A stretch of DNA of 64,000 nucleotides from an uncultured Fodinibius sp. (GCA_913056455.1 CAJXMJ010000001.1:62001-126000); one strand, 5' to 3'. Counted from the stretch's first letter, positions 25,823 to 34,574 are shown. Numbers and translations are program-made. The notes: generated by a model not told the origin, from the sequence alone.

Positions 25823-26725
25823 TTGTATAATTTGATTCATGCACTTTCATTTGATATCGAGGATTGGTTTCATATAGCTGGTATACCAGAAGTAGAGAGG
25901 CGTGGAAATTGGCATGAGTATCCCACTATTGTTGAAGATAAAACCGACCTCATTTTAGACATTTTAGATGAGTATGATGTGAAGGCTACCTTCTTTGTTT
26001 TAGGCTGGATAGCAGAAAAATATCCTGATTTGATAAAAAAAATAGTAGATCGGGGACATGAAATCGGGTCCCACGGTTATTGGCATTACCGTGTAAATAC
26101 GATTTCAAGGCAGATGTTTAAAACATACCTCGAACGTTCCATCACAGTATTGGAGGAGTTGTCTGGGCAAAAAGTTAAAGGATATCGGGCGCCATCCTTT
26201 TCAATTATGCCGGGATATGAATGGGCTTTTGAAGTTATGAAGGAGGTAGGACTTCGGTATGATGCCAGTTTATTTCCTACCCAGCGTGGCCATGGAGGAT
26301 ATGCAATTGATCAACGTCCTCAATTGTTGCCTTCTTCTATATCAAAAACAAATTTTATTGAGTTGCCCATGAGTGTAATGAATTTTGGTAAAATAAAAAT
26401 ACCCTTTAGTGGTGGAGGTTATTTGCGTTTTTGGCATGAAAAAGTTTTGCAGCATGGTTTTAATAAGTTAGAAAAAGAAGGAATGCCGGGTGTTGTTTAT
26501 CTACACCCCAGAGATTTTGCTCCAGATTGTCCACGTGTTAAGATGTCACAGTTTAGAAGATTTAAGTGTTATTTTAACCTTCACACTACTCACCGTAAAT
26601 TAGAGATGCTACTTGAAAATTATAAATTTGGAACCTGTGAAGAAGTATTGAAACAATGGTTTGAAGTAGTAGATCTTGAAGAGTTAATAAAGAATAAAGA
26701 AAAATATTTGGAAGGCGTAGTTTGA
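25823..26725 (+). CDS. Polysaccharide deacetylase (NodB), XrtA-type
   Basis: The 300-residue carbohydrate esterase 4 enzyme starts HALSFDIEDWFH with the catalytic/metal Asp motif. It has the metal-binding SHGYWHYRV (H-x3-H), GYRAPSF, and the family-specific ending VVYLHPRDFAPDCPR. This form matches deacetylases associated with XrtA/PEP-CTERM exopolysaccharide systems (often annotated DUF3473). The start is TTG 25823, with a short N-terminus and no signal peptide visible. It should remove N-acetyl groups from a glycan, consistent with later sulfation or acylation. Confidence 0.9.
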   Translation: MYNLIHALSFDIEDWFHIAGIPEVERRGNWHEYPTIVEDKTDLILDILDEYDVKATFFVLGWIAEKYPDLIKKIVDRGHEIGSHGYWHYRVNTISRQMFKTYLERSITVLEELSGQKVKGYRAPSFSIMPGYEWAFEVMKEVGLRYDASLFPTQRGHGGYAIDQRPQLLPSSISKTNFIELPMSVMNFGKIKIPFSGGGYLRFWHEKVLQHGFNKLEKEGMPGVVYLHPRDFAPDCPRVKMSQFRRFKCYFNLHTTHRKLEMLLENYKFGTCEEVLKQWFEVVDLEELIKNKEKYLEGVV

Positions 26726-27146
26726 TGGCACTGAGTTGCCGACAGATGGCTCATGTCCGGTGGCAGGGCAAGGGGTGATTAGGTTGAATTGCGTTATTGG
26801 GTTACAGAGTTTAAAAATAGCAAAGCGACTCAGTGCATTTTGTACCGGTGACAACCTCATTAACTGGCTTAGTATTTGGAAGGGCCATCAAAATACACGC
26901 ATCCTGAAGTTCGAACTGAATCCCAATTAACAGACGTGATCTTTTTGGTTCCAGTAGTTTTGCTTGTTCCGAAAGTTCGGGATTTCTTGATTGAAAAAAT
27001 AAACAATAACAGATCGCTTCACGATTTTTAAAGTAAGGAATATGGGATAAATGGAAGTTTACACGACGATATGATCTTGGATTATAATATAGCGGATATG
27101 AAAATTATTATTGATCTTTAATATACATTCTCTCTAAACATGCCTA
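26726..27146. other. Spacer upstream of the dehydrogenase fragment
   Basis: No intact gene is seen. A 64-codon open frame (26736-26930) lacks recognisable features and a convincing ribosome site. The stretch probably holds decayed DNA lost from the upstream part of the neighbouring pseudogene, but I could not read dehydrogenase sequence here. Confidence 0.4.
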
Positions 27147-27439
27147 TCTTGAGCCTCAAATTTGATAATGGATCTACTGGAGGAGTACCAGCCAATGTAT
27201 CTTATTACAATCCCAATATTCCATATTTCGGAAATAAAACCAACCAGAGAACATGCGGAATGGACAGGGACTAAAGTATATCTTGGAATGAAGAGGTAGT
27301 ATCAGATTATGATGCGGTAGTCATTTCCACCGATCACTTAGCTATTGATTATGAGGAGATTGCTGAATGGTCGGATTGTATTATTGACAGCAGGAATGCG
27401 TTGAAAAGTGTGGATCCTGAAACAGACATCCACATTTGA
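27147..27439 (+). pseudogene. 3' fragment of UDP-GlcNAc 6-dehydrogenase (WbpA/WecC-like)
   Basis: Reading across frames recovers the C-terminal end of a nucleotide-sugar dehydrogenase: LIMDLLEEYQ, then in a shifted frame ANVSYYNPNIPYF, then in a third KPTREHAEWTGTKV, and finally a 39-codon run containing SDYDAVVISTDH, IDYEEIAEWSD and IIDSRNALKSV. These match, in order, the last ~100 residues of WbpA/WecC-type UDP-N-acetylhexosamine 6-dehydrogenases. There are at least two frameshifts and a stop, and the NAD-binding and catalytic Cys parts are absent. It is a dead relic of the step that should feed the WbpB/D/E-like genes at 14.5-17.2 kb. Confidence 0.8.
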
Positions 27440-27568
27440 AAAGCGTAAGCAGTCATTTTTACGTAATATTAGAGAATTTTAATATGGGATTGTATTAGAG
27501 AGTCTAAACTGTTATTTTTAAAAATCGATAAACAAGTAGAGGCGTTTTTTTATTTAAATAAATAGTGT

Positions 27569-28810
27569 ATGGAACAAACGTTACTGCCAGATGGCGGGAT
27601 GACATTAGGCGTGATCTTTATTCTTTCCTGTGTGATCTCCTATTTTGCTATACCCATAATTAAGAGGGTGGCCGAAAAGCAGCATTTGTTCGACCATCCG
27701 GATGATCATCGCAAACTGCATTCCGAGGCCATACCGACCCTCGGTGGGATTGCTATATTTGCGGCTTTTCTAGTTAGTTTTTCAATAAGCCCTTGGGCTG
27801 ACAGCCTGGGAGGCTATTCCTATTTGGCTGCTGCAGTCCTCATCTTATTTTTTGTAGGTTTGAAAGATGATTTGGTGGTGTTATCTGCTTCCAAAAAGCT
27901 TGTAGCCCAATTGACAGCTGCCGGTTTAATTATCTTTGGAAGTGACATGATGATTGACAACTTTCACGGCGTCTTTGGGATGGCCGATATTCCCTATTGG
28001 GCTGCGGTGCCGATCACCTTTTTTACAGTCATCGTTCTCATCAATGCGATTAACCTCATTGACGGTATCGATGGATTGGCAGGAGGGATTGGCGTGATTG
28101 CTTCTGCAATATTTGGAGCCGGCTTTTTGTATGTGGGAGCATTGCCCATGGCGATGTTTTCATTTTGTCTGGTAGGCGCACTGTTGGGATTTCTCTATTA
28201 TAACTTTAGTCCCGCCTCTATATTTATGGGGGATACGGGTTCCATGTTGTTGGGATTTCTTCTTGCGGTACAGACCATTGAGTTTATTGCGCTGAGCGGG
28301 GATCCTGTATTTGCCACTGTTTTTGGAAGTGCTTCAAGCATTCTTCCGGTCGCTATTTTAGGGTTCCCACTATTTGATACACTGCGTGTTGTTATTAAAA
28401 GAATGCGACGCAGCAACTCCATATTTGAGCCGGGGCAGGATCATGTGCACCACGAGCTGCTGCGCATGGGGCTCTCGCACAGGCATGCGTCCTTGCTACT
28501 GTATGGTCAAAGCCTGTTGTTGGTATCAATTATTGGAACGTTGGCGTTGCTTAACATCAATGTGAATATATTATTAGGTACCGTAATATTGACAAGTCTG
28601 GTAGTGTTCCCCACTAACGGATTTAAAAGAAAAGTGACGTCTTGGTTGTTTGGTTATGACTGGCAGGCTTATCAAAAGAGGAAGTGGGGTATCGAATTTA
28701 ATCCCGAAAATCTGGAGTCGTTGAATGGAAATAGCAGCGATGATTCCTTAGAGCTTATTACGAATGAGGAAAAAGAGTATGAAAAAGAATCTGATAGTGT
28801 AGCGGTTTAG
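27569..28810 (+). CDS. WecA/TagO-like undecaprenyl-phosphate sugar-1-P transferase
   Basis: The 413-residue multi-pass membrane enzyme loads the first sugar-phosphate onto undecaprenyl phosphate, starting the polysaccharide repeat. It has about eleven hydrophobic segments and the MraY/WecA-family motifs: KLHSEAIPTLGGIAIF, the catalytic-site loop INLIDGIDGLAGGIG, FMGDTGSMLLGFLLA, and the C-terminal DHVHHELLRMGLSHRHA (HxxHH-like). A charged tail of about 40 residues follows. A terminator-like hairpin lies 36 bp downstream. Confidence 0.93.
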   Translation: MEQTLLPDGGMTLGVIFILSCVISYFAIPIIKRVAEKQHLFDHPDDHRKLHSEAIPTLGGIAIFAAFLVSFSISPWADSLGGYSYLAAAVLILFFVGLKDDLVVLSASKKLVAQLTAAGLIIFGSDMMIDNFHGVFGMADIPYWAAVPITFFTVIVLINAINLIDGIDGLAGGIGVIASAIFGAGFLYVGALPMAMFSFCLVGALLGFLYYNFSPASIFMGDTGSMLLGFLLAVQTIEFIALSGDPVFATVFGSASSILPVAILGFPLFDTLRVVIKRMRRSNSIFEPGQDHVHHELLRMGLSHRHASLLLYGQSLLLVSIIGTLALLNINVNILLGTVILTSLVVFPTNGFKRKVTSWLFGYDWQAYQKRKWGIEFNPENLESLNGNSSDDSLELITNEEKEYEKESDSVAV

Positions 28811-28845
28811 ATAGAGGTGGAGGATTTAGGTTAAGTTTCATTTGA

Positions 28846-28880
28846 GAGGCATATCCGTTAGGATGTGCCTCATTAGTTTT
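28846..28880 (+). terminator. Rho-independent terminator after WecA-like gene
   Basis: Stem GAGGCATATCC (28846-28856) pairs with GGATGTGCCTC (28861-28871) with one G-U pair and a GTTA loop, followed by ATTAGTTTTT. Confidence 0.75.
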
Positions 28881-29025
28881 TAGGTTACCTCTTTTTAGTA
28901 AAAGGCTTTAGGATGCAGGGTGAGGATTACAGTTTGTAGGGCTCAGAGTAGAGGTTAAATACTTGAGGCATTGAGTTGTACTTAATGGTGAAGGAATACA
29001 ATTTGCTTTCCTTTTAATTCTGAAA

Positions 29026-30552
29026 ATGCGATACAATTCTTATTTCCACTCGAAGTTGCCTTTTGATATATCTATATTCTTTCTAAAAGAATTATCAGAA
29101 AATCGATTATTGTCAGTGAGGTCATTTCGAAATACAGGTATTGGTATATTCTTCAGCTGTTTAATATTAACAGGCTTGCAGTATGTCGCATCCGCTCAAA
29201 CAACATTCCCTGAAAAAGGTGTGGCGTTTGATATTAAATTTGCTACGGCTATCAGTGAAGAAGGGAAGCTCCCCTTTTGGCTTCACAGTAATCGTTGGGG
29301 CACCATAGACCGCAATCAGACCAACGGTTATGTGGGCGTTACCCCGAGATGGAATATGGGGAGTATGGGTAATATTGATATGAAGGCGGGTGCTGAGCTG
29401 GTAAGTCGGGTAGCCAGTGAAAATGCCCTCTTTTTTAGCGAAGTCTACCTGCAGGCCGACTGGCAGATCTTTCGGTTTGTCGGAGGACGTAAGAAGGAGC
29501 GGATCGGTATCACCGATAGCACCCTCACTTCTGGATCAATGATACAGAGTGGCAATGCCTCACCTATTCCTAAGATCCGCATTTATACGCCCGACTTTGT
29601 AGATATCCCTGGCATGGATGAATGGCTCAGTTTTAAGGGCTACTTTGCTCATGGATGGATGGAAAATGGGAGATATATTGAAGATCCATGGTTGCATCAG
29701 AAATATTTTTATTTAAAAGTTCTACCTGAACGATATCCATTACAGTTGTTTGGGGGACTGGTACAGAGCACCCTCTGGGCGGGTACTCATCCAGAATACG
29801 GGGATTTACCTGACAGTTTTCCAAAAGATTTTTGGAATATCTTTACTGCTCAAGAAAGCGAGTCGGAAAATGCGGAGCCTTCTGCAACCGGAGAAGCAGT
29901 AGGAAGTTCAATTGGCATTTATGATTTTGGTATCAGTTATGATTACCACGGATATAGTGGCATAATACATCGACAGTTTTACCTCGAAACTGGAGCCGGG
30001 GCAAAATTTCGAAATGTTTGGGATGGTCTTTGGGGGGTATCAATTTCATGGGATAAAGAATTCCAATATGTGAATAAGTTATCCTGGAGTCATCTCTATA
30101 CGAAGCGACAGAGTTCTCAGGAACATAGAGGTGACCCACCTTATGGGGCAGACAGTTATTATAGTAATAGTGTATATTGGAGTGGATGGACTTACCACGG
30201 TCGTACCATTGGCAATCCTTTAATGTTTTCTGATGGAATTAATCCCGGTGTTGATAATAGTATTGTTATTAGTCATCAGCTTAGTTTTGAAGGAGAGATA
30301 GGATTGTTAAATTATATTTTGTCATCAACATACAGTAGAAATTATGGAATAAATAATTATTGTGCTACTGAAAGCTGCATTAATAGAAGTAAGGGTTTTA
30401 CCGATCGCCAAGACCAATATTCGTTTCTGTTACAAACGTCAATGGATATCAAAGAGGAGTTGTCATTGAACGTTGACTTGGCCTATGACACCGGTGATTT
30501 ATACCCTGATCAGATGGGGGCTATGATTGGACTGATGTATCGGATTCGGTAG
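29026..30552 (+). CDS. wzi: Capsule assembly protein, Wzi family
   Basis: The 508-residue outer-membrane beta-barrel anchors capsule to the cell surface. A hydrophobic signal (GIFFSCLILTGLQYVASA) ends near residue 57, cleaved before QTTFPEKG. The mature part has Wzi hallmarks: LPFWLHSNRWGTIDRNQTNG at its start, a run of amphipathic strands, GWMENGRYIEDPWLHQKYFY, and a C-terminal aromatic end (MYRIR). The first 26 residues may not be translated (an internal TTG is possible). It closes the capsule locus. Confidence 0.9.
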   Translation: MRYNSYFHSKLPFDISIFFLKELSENRLLSVRSFRNTGIGIFFSCLILTGLQYVASAQTTFPEKGVAFDIKFATAISEEGKLPFWLHSNRWGTIDRNQTNGYVGVTPRWNMGSMGNIDMKAGAELVSRVASENALFFSEVYLQADWQIFRFVGGRKKERIGITDSTLTSGSMIQSGNASPIPKIRIYTPDFVDIPGMDEWLSFKGYFAHGWMENGRYIEDPWLHQKYFYLKVLPERYPLQLFGGLVQSTLWAGTHPEYGDLPDSFPKDFWNIFTAQESESENAEPSATGEAVGSSIGIYDFGISYDYHGYSGIIHRQFYLETGAGAKFRNVWDGLWGVSISWDKEFQYVNKLSWSHLYTKRQSSQEHRGDPPYGADSYYSNSVYWSGWTYHGRTIGNPLMFSDGINPGVDNSIVISHQLSFEGEIGLLNYILSSTYSRNYGINNYCATESCINRSKGFTDRQDQYSFLLQTSMDIKEELSLNVDLAYDTGDLYPDQMGAMIGLMYRIR

Positions 30553-30765
30553 GTCTTTTTTGAGTTTCGGCTGAGGGATAGGAGACGACTTATGTCTGTT
30601 TTGCAATATTGAGGATTTGTGTATGGCAATGCCACCAGAGGTTGAGGGCTTCTGTTTATAGGGTTTTGTAATATTTAATCCGGTAATTTATTGCCGGACT
30701 TCTGGCGTAGTAATGATTTTCGAAGTATAATACCTTGGTTATCACTCCCCTTCATACGGGGATCG

Positions 30766-30872
30766 CAACGAAGTGAAGTCGAGGAATCTATCATGGCAAG
30801 CAATGAAATAAAGTGCTTCTACAGATCTCTACGTTCCGCCCCGAAGTCTGGGGCTCCAGTCGAGATGACGCC
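30766..30872 (+). repeat. Dispersed 107-bp repeat, copy A
   Basis: It is 105/107 identical by eye to copy B at 32654-32760. It contains the inner hairpin CCCCGAAGTCTGGGG and ends in AGTCGAGATGACGCC. It lies between wzi and a minus-strand operon, in a 400-bp spacer that has no gene. Confidence 0.85.
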
Positions 30873-30894
30873 CTATATTATAAGGTTCCCTCGA

Positions 30895-30925
30895 TGTCAT
30901 TTCGAACGAAGTAAGAAATCTATCT
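30895..30925 (+). repeat. Short GTCATTTCGA-type repeat unit
   Basis: TGTCATTTCGAACGAAGTAAG followed by AAATCTATC matches the outer half-unit of the dispersed repeat family seen again at about 32617, 32796 and 34214. Confidence 0.65.
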
Positions 30926-30959
30926 CTGTGGTGATGTTGGGCACCAATATGAGAACTAC

Positions 30960-31205
30960 CTACGGCAGTGCGAGAATATTAATTTCAGCCTCATAATAAA
31001 GTTGGCCATTTTCGAAATGGATATCACCGCCTGTGACTTCAAATATTTCTCCCTTTCTTAGAGGACTTAAAGATGTTAAGAACGCAACTTGGGAGTTCGT
31101 CATCCCACCCTCATTTTCCCACTGTTCCAAGCTATTAATATCAGCAGGGGAAAGAGATCTTGAATTGATCTTTATTTTTAGGTTCCGCGTTAGTGCACGT
31201 TTCAT
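30960..31205 (-). CDS. Small hypothetical protein
   Basis: An 81-residue soluble protein starting MKRALTRNLKIKIN at ATG 31205; the frame opens three codons earlier. It has a mixed alpha/beta look with a Gly-Gly hinge (TGGDIHFENGQLYYEAEINIL). It follows the DUF892 gene on the same strand by 27 bp, so it is probably its operon partner. No family recognised. Composition and lack of bias favour a real gene. Confidence 0.6.
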   Translation of the reverse strand: MKRALTRNLKIKINSRSLSPADINSLEQWENEGGMTNSQVAFLTSLSPLRKGEIFEVTGGDIHFENGQLYYEAEINILALP

Positions 31206-31232
31206 AATCAGCAAAAAGTAGGTTTATATAAG

Positions 31233-31790
31233 TTACTTGACTTTGGTCGGGCCCGGAATACGTACTTTATTCACAATAGCTGACCATTTGGCATCAGGAT
31301 TAATTTGATTGTTTGCCAGATCACTTAGCCCCATATCAGCGCGTTTTTCCTCACGTAAGGTATCCAGGAGTAGTTCAGCAATCTCATGCCGTTCGAGAGT
31401 TTTAGCATAGGCAATAGAAGTTCCATAGCCTGCCATCTCATAATGATTGATGTGTTGAATCGCCGTTATAAGAGCAGCATCCCGTACTTCCTCATTCACA
31501 CATCGCGTTACCAATTTTTGTGATTCTTTGATGAGTCCTTTAATACCGTCGCAGTTTTCACCTTTGGGATCTTCATTGAGTATTTCAAAGACTTCCTTAA
31601 TACGTTGAGCGTGGTGCTTTGTTTCCCTGAGATGAAACGTCAGGAGTTCATTGAGCTCAAAAGATTCTGCTATTTCTGACTGTCTTTCCAGAAAAGTTAT
31701 CTGCTGTAATTCACCGTCATAGAGATCACGCAGTTGTTCGAGCATCAAATCGTAGAGGTCAAAAATATCCTGGTTATTTTGCGTTGTCAT
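31233..31790 (-). CDS. DUF892 ferritin-like protein (YciE/YciF type)
   Basis: The 185-residue protein is a four-helix ferritin-like bundle of the DUF892 family. The pattern LYDLMLEQLRDLYDGELQQI opens it, HLRETKHHAQRIKEVFE has Glu/His ligands, HINHYEMAGYGTS is the second E-x2-H-like half, and LREEKRADMGLSDLA is near the end. Members are linked to stress or desiccation responses, but the enzymatic role is unknown. A GC-balanced, typical housekeeping-like composition. Confidence 0.9.
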   Translation of the reverse strand: MTTQNNQDIFDLYDLMLEQLRDLYDGELQQITFLERQSEIAESFELNELLTFHLRETKHHAQRIKEVFEILNEDPKGENCDGIKGLIKESQKLVTRCVNEEVRDAALITAIQHINHYEMAGYGTSIAYAKTLERHEIAELLLDTLREEKRADMGLSDLANNQINPDAKWSAIVNKVRIPGPTKVK

Positions 31791-32081
31791 GATGTATTTG
31801 AGATTTAATTGTGAAAAAGAAATTAAAATTTCGGTTAAAGATCTTTTTTAGGGTATCTGTTTGATACGATAGGGATTCTTTAATCACAGAACACAGAGTG
31901 AGTAGGGTGGATATTTTGTAGGGGAACCTTGATTGATGCTGTAGGGGATATTATGGACAGATAATCCATGAAAGGTGGTGTGAGCTGTTCTCGAAGGTAC
32001 AAGCGAAATAGGGATTGTACTACAGCAGGAGAGTGATAGGGTTGATAACTTTGCTGTATACAGAAACAAACTATGATCAAT

Positions 32082-32384
32082 ATGGAAACATTAACGGCAA
32101 CGACGATATTTTGGCTTTTGGTGCTGGGGGCAACAGAAGGATGGATCATTGGATATATTGTTGGAGATGAAGGCATAACATTGAAGAGCAATGTGGTCTG
32201 GGGCACGATCGGAGCACCGGTAGTTGGCATCTGTGGATTATATGTCCAAGTTAGTGGTATTTTGTTATTCGCCTTTATGGGTACGCTGGCTATACTGTTT
32301 TTGGCTAATGTATTTCATCTTCATCATGTTGAGGATATAAAGGGAGATATTGATCGGGGAATGCGGATTATTCGTAAAAAGTGA
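32082..32384 (+). CDS. Small membrane protein, GlsB/YeaQ-like
   Basis: The 100-residue protein has three hydrophobic segments with glycine-rich turns (TIFWLLVLGATEGWIIGYIVG, VVWGTIGAPVVGICGLY, ILLFAFMGTLAILFLANVF), resembling the transglycosylase-associated GlsB/YeaQ/YmgE family. A charged C-terminal tail (DIKGDIDRGMRIIRKK) faces the cytosol. I start at ATG 32082; an ATG three codons earlier is equally in frame. Such small proteins are often stress-induced. Confidence 0.7.
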   Translation: METLTATTIFWLLVLGATEGWIIGYIVGDEGITLKSNVVWGTIGAPVVGICGLYVQVSGILLFAFMGTLAILFLANVFHLHHVEDIKGDIDRGMRIIRKK

Positions 32385-32429
32385 GGGGGATTCCTCTTTA
32401 AACTTGCTGCAAAAGAAACCAACGATGTC

Positions 32430-32477
32430 ACTCCGCACCCCAAATGCGGAGTCTCGTGCGGCAGGGAGTGTCATGAC
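32430..32477. repeat. Palindromic intergenic repeat
   Basis: The hairpin CTCCGCA-CCCCAAA-TGCGGAG is enclosed by partly complementary ends (TGTCACTCC and GGAGTGTCATGACA). It lies just after the membrane-protein gene and may also act in termination. Confidence 0.6.
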
Positions 32478-32550
32478 AACTCTGAAACCCAATCAGCGAC
32501 AAGGTATTCATAACCGCTGTTCCAATTAGGTGGCGGTACTGGATTCCTTG

Positions 32551-32590
32551 CTATGCGAGATTGCGGATCAAGTCCGCAATGACGCCTGGA
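32551..32590. repeat. Palindrome ATTGCGGA-TCAAG-TCCGCAAT
   Basis: Perfect 8-bp stem at 32560-32567 and 32573-32580. This sequence type (GCGAGATTGCGGATCAAGTC) is a well-known kind of dispersed bacterial palindrome. The adjacent CGCCTGGAAAAGAATAAGCT recurs about 180 bp further on. Confidence 0.75.
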
Positions 32591-32616
32591 AAAGAATAAG
32601 CTCAATAACAGAATAC

Positions 32617-32763
32617 TGATGTCATTTCGCCGTGCCCCGTCATACGGGTAGCACAACGAAGTGAAGTCGAGGAATCTATTATGGCAAGCAATGAAATAAA
32701 GTGCTTCTACAGATCTCTCCGTTCCGCCCCGAAGTCTGGGGCTCCAGTCGAGATGACGCCTGG
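32617..32763 (+). repeat. Dispersed palindromic repeat, copy B
   Basis: It contains the 107-bp block 32654-32760, nearly identical to copy A. The unit starts GTCATTTCG and ends AGTCGAGATGAC, so its outer ends are imperfect inverted repeats. It lies in a 690-bp spacer (32385-33072) that has no gene and consists largely of such repeats. Confidence 0.85.
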
Positions 32764-32792
32764 AAAAGAATAAGCTAATATTAAAAACAACG

Positions 32793-32950
32793 ACGTCATT
32801 TCGACTAAGTCCCGAATGGGACGCATGGAGAAATCTATCAGGTCTTTTAATTTTGGAAAAGCTTCTGCAGACCTCTACGCTCCATCCCAATAACCTCGGG
32901 ATCCCGGTCTCAACTACACCAAGGTTTCGTTGGACAAGCGAGATGACAGT
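32793..32950 (+). repeat. Dispersed palindromic repeat, diverged copy C
   Basis: Same plan as copy B (GTCATTTCGACT at the left, GAGATGAC at the right, GCTTCTGCAGACCTCTACG inside) but much diverged in the middle. Confidence 0.65.
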
Positions 32951-33072
32951 AGAGGTATACATACAGCACAAAATTGCCATTATTTTTTGCCTGTACTTAT
33001 TAGTATCATAAAGAAAATGAGGAGTAGTTGAACTTTCGTCATTCGTTTGATCAAAATTGATACTGATACTGC

Positions 33073-34194
33073 ATGATTACTATTCGTGAATTGAGCTCCC
33101 ATGATGAGCTTTATGATTTTGTTCATTTCCCCTTTTTGCTGTTTGGTGATGATCATCCATACTGGGCGCCGCCGATCATAAGTGATGAGCTGGATAACCT
33201 GGATCCCCGGAAAAATCCGGTCTTTAATCATGTTGAAGTTAAATACTTTATGGCCTATCGGGATGATCAGCCGGTGGGGCGGATTGCTGGCATTATAAAT
33301 TGGCTCGAAGTACACGAGCTGGATATCCCCAAAATACGGTTCGGTTATTTTGATTGTATCGATGATCCGGAGGTTTCCGAAGCGCTGCTGAATCAGGTAC
33401 GCCAGATGGGCAACGAGAACGGATTGGAATTTATCGAAGGCCCGCTGGGTCTTTCCAATATGGATAAGGCAGGGATGCTTGTAGAGGGATTTGAGGAACC
33501 CAATACAATGATTACATGGTATGGCTTGCCTCACTACTCTTCGCATCTCGAGCAACTTGGATATGAAAAAGAAAAGGAGTGGGTAGAGTATGAGATCCAG
33601 ATTCCTGACAGCTCCCCGCCCAAAGTGGAGCGGTTTTCAAAGTTGATTAAGGATCGGTATAACCTTCATATGATTCGCTTTTCAAATACAAGGGAGATCC
33701 TTGAATATGCCGACGAGATGTTTGATCTCATCAATAAGACCTACAGTAATTTAAGCACTTATATCCCAATTAAGTCCGACCAGATTGCTTATTACAAGGA
33801 TCAATATCTTAGATTTCTTCACCCGGATTTTATTAATTGTGTGGCAGATGAGGACGGTAACCTGATTGCCTTTGCGATTACGATGCCCTCATTTTCCAGA
33901 GCGCTGCGGAAAGCGGGGGGTAAGCTATTGCCTTTTGGATGGTATCACCTAGTAAAGGCGCGGTACTTTCCCCACAAGGCAGCGTTCTATCTGATTGGGA
34001 TCAAGCCGGAATACCAGAACAAAGGGGTAACGTCGATTATTTTTAAGGAGATGAACGAGGTATTCAATCAGCACGGGATTACTACCGTTGAAAGCAATCC
34101 CGAGCTCGCGGATAATGAAGCCATACGATCGCTTTGGAAAAACTATGAGAACAGGCTTCATAAAAGACGACGAACCTACCGGGATAGTTTGTAA
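33073..34194 (+). CDS. GNAT-type N-acetyltransferase-like protein
   Basis: The 373-residue cytosolic protein is of a large acyl-CoA N-acyltransferase type. The C-terminal half has the acetyl-CoA site FYLIGIKPEYQNKGVTSIIF (R/Q-x-x-G-x-G-like), and the N-terminal half has YFMAYRDDQPVGRIAGIINW, a second GNAT-like segment. Similar proteins in Bacteroidota are annotated only as N-acetyltransferases. No neighbour gives a substrate. It is flanked by repeat units on both sides. Confidence 0.75.
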   Translation: MITIRELSSHDELYDFVHFPFLLFGDDHPYWAPPIISDELDNLDPRKNPVFNHVEVKYFMAYRDDQPVGRIAGIINWLEVHELDIPKIRFGYFDCIDDPEVSEALLNQVRQMGNENGLEFIEGPLGLSNMDKAGMLVEGFEEPNTMITWYGLPHYSSHLEQLGYEKEKEWVEYEIQIPDSSPPKVERFSKLIKDRYNLHMIRFSNTREILEYADEMFDLINKTYSNLSTYIPIKSDQIAYYKDQYLRFLHPDFINCVADEDGNLIAFAITMPSFSRALRKAGGKLLPFGWYHLVKARYFPHKAAFYLIGIKPEYQNKGVTSIIFKEMNEVFNQHGITTVESNPELADNEAIRSLWKNYENRLHKRRRTYRDSL

Positions 34195-34213
34195 GTAAAA
34201 GATGTAATGAAGG

Positions 34214-34252
34214 GGTCATTTCGAGTGGAGCGTAGCGGAATCGAGAAATCTG
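34214..34252 (+). repeat. GTCATTTCGA-type repeat unit
   Basis: GTCATTTCGAGTGGAGCGTA followed by a short hairpin arm and GAGAAATCTGTG. It is a half-unit of the family seen at 30895, 32617 and 32793. Confidence 0.65.
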
Positions 34253-34319
34253 TGTTTTATATTGCCTTATTCATAGTAAAAACATTCTCTGTAGCTAGAT
34301 GACTATACACAGTAATCAT

Positions 34320-34574
34320 TCAGTCACATCCAAGCAGGGACGGTTGTTTTGGTCTTCGATTTTTCTGGCTGCGATCTCCCTTTAACCACATTTCTACCTC
34401 GGTGTTTAGGGCAATGGCTAAATGATGAGCCCGAAGGCTGGTAATGGGAAGTTCCCCCTCTATAATGCCCTGTACCTCCGTTTCAGGCATACCCGACAGT
34501 TGGGAAAATTCGCGGGGGCTAATATCCTTCTCGTTAAGGTATTTTTTTAACAGTTGAGCAGGTGATTGATGCAT
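34320..34574 (-). CDS. HigA-like XRE-family regulator, no toxin partner
   Basis: An 84-residue helix-turn-helix protein. I start at ATG 34574 (MHQSPAQLLKKYLNEKDISP), because the frame upstream to 34706 adds 44 residues unlike the family. ISPREFSQLSGMPETEVQGIIEGE is the HTH, and LALNTEVEMWL-type ending (IALNTEVEMWLKGD) is the HigA/VapI signature. A HigB toxin gene normally lies just upstream; none is seen. It may be an orphan antitoxin or a stand-alone regulator. Confidence 0.8.
   Translation of the reverse strand: MHQSPAQLLKKYLNEKDISPREFSQLSGMPETEVQGIIEGELPITSLRAHHLAIALNTEVEMWLKGDRSQKNRRPKQPSLLGCD

Noticed and set aside
26736-26930. 64-codon frame after the deacetylase gene
   Set aside because: No family, no start signal; lies in decayed sequence.
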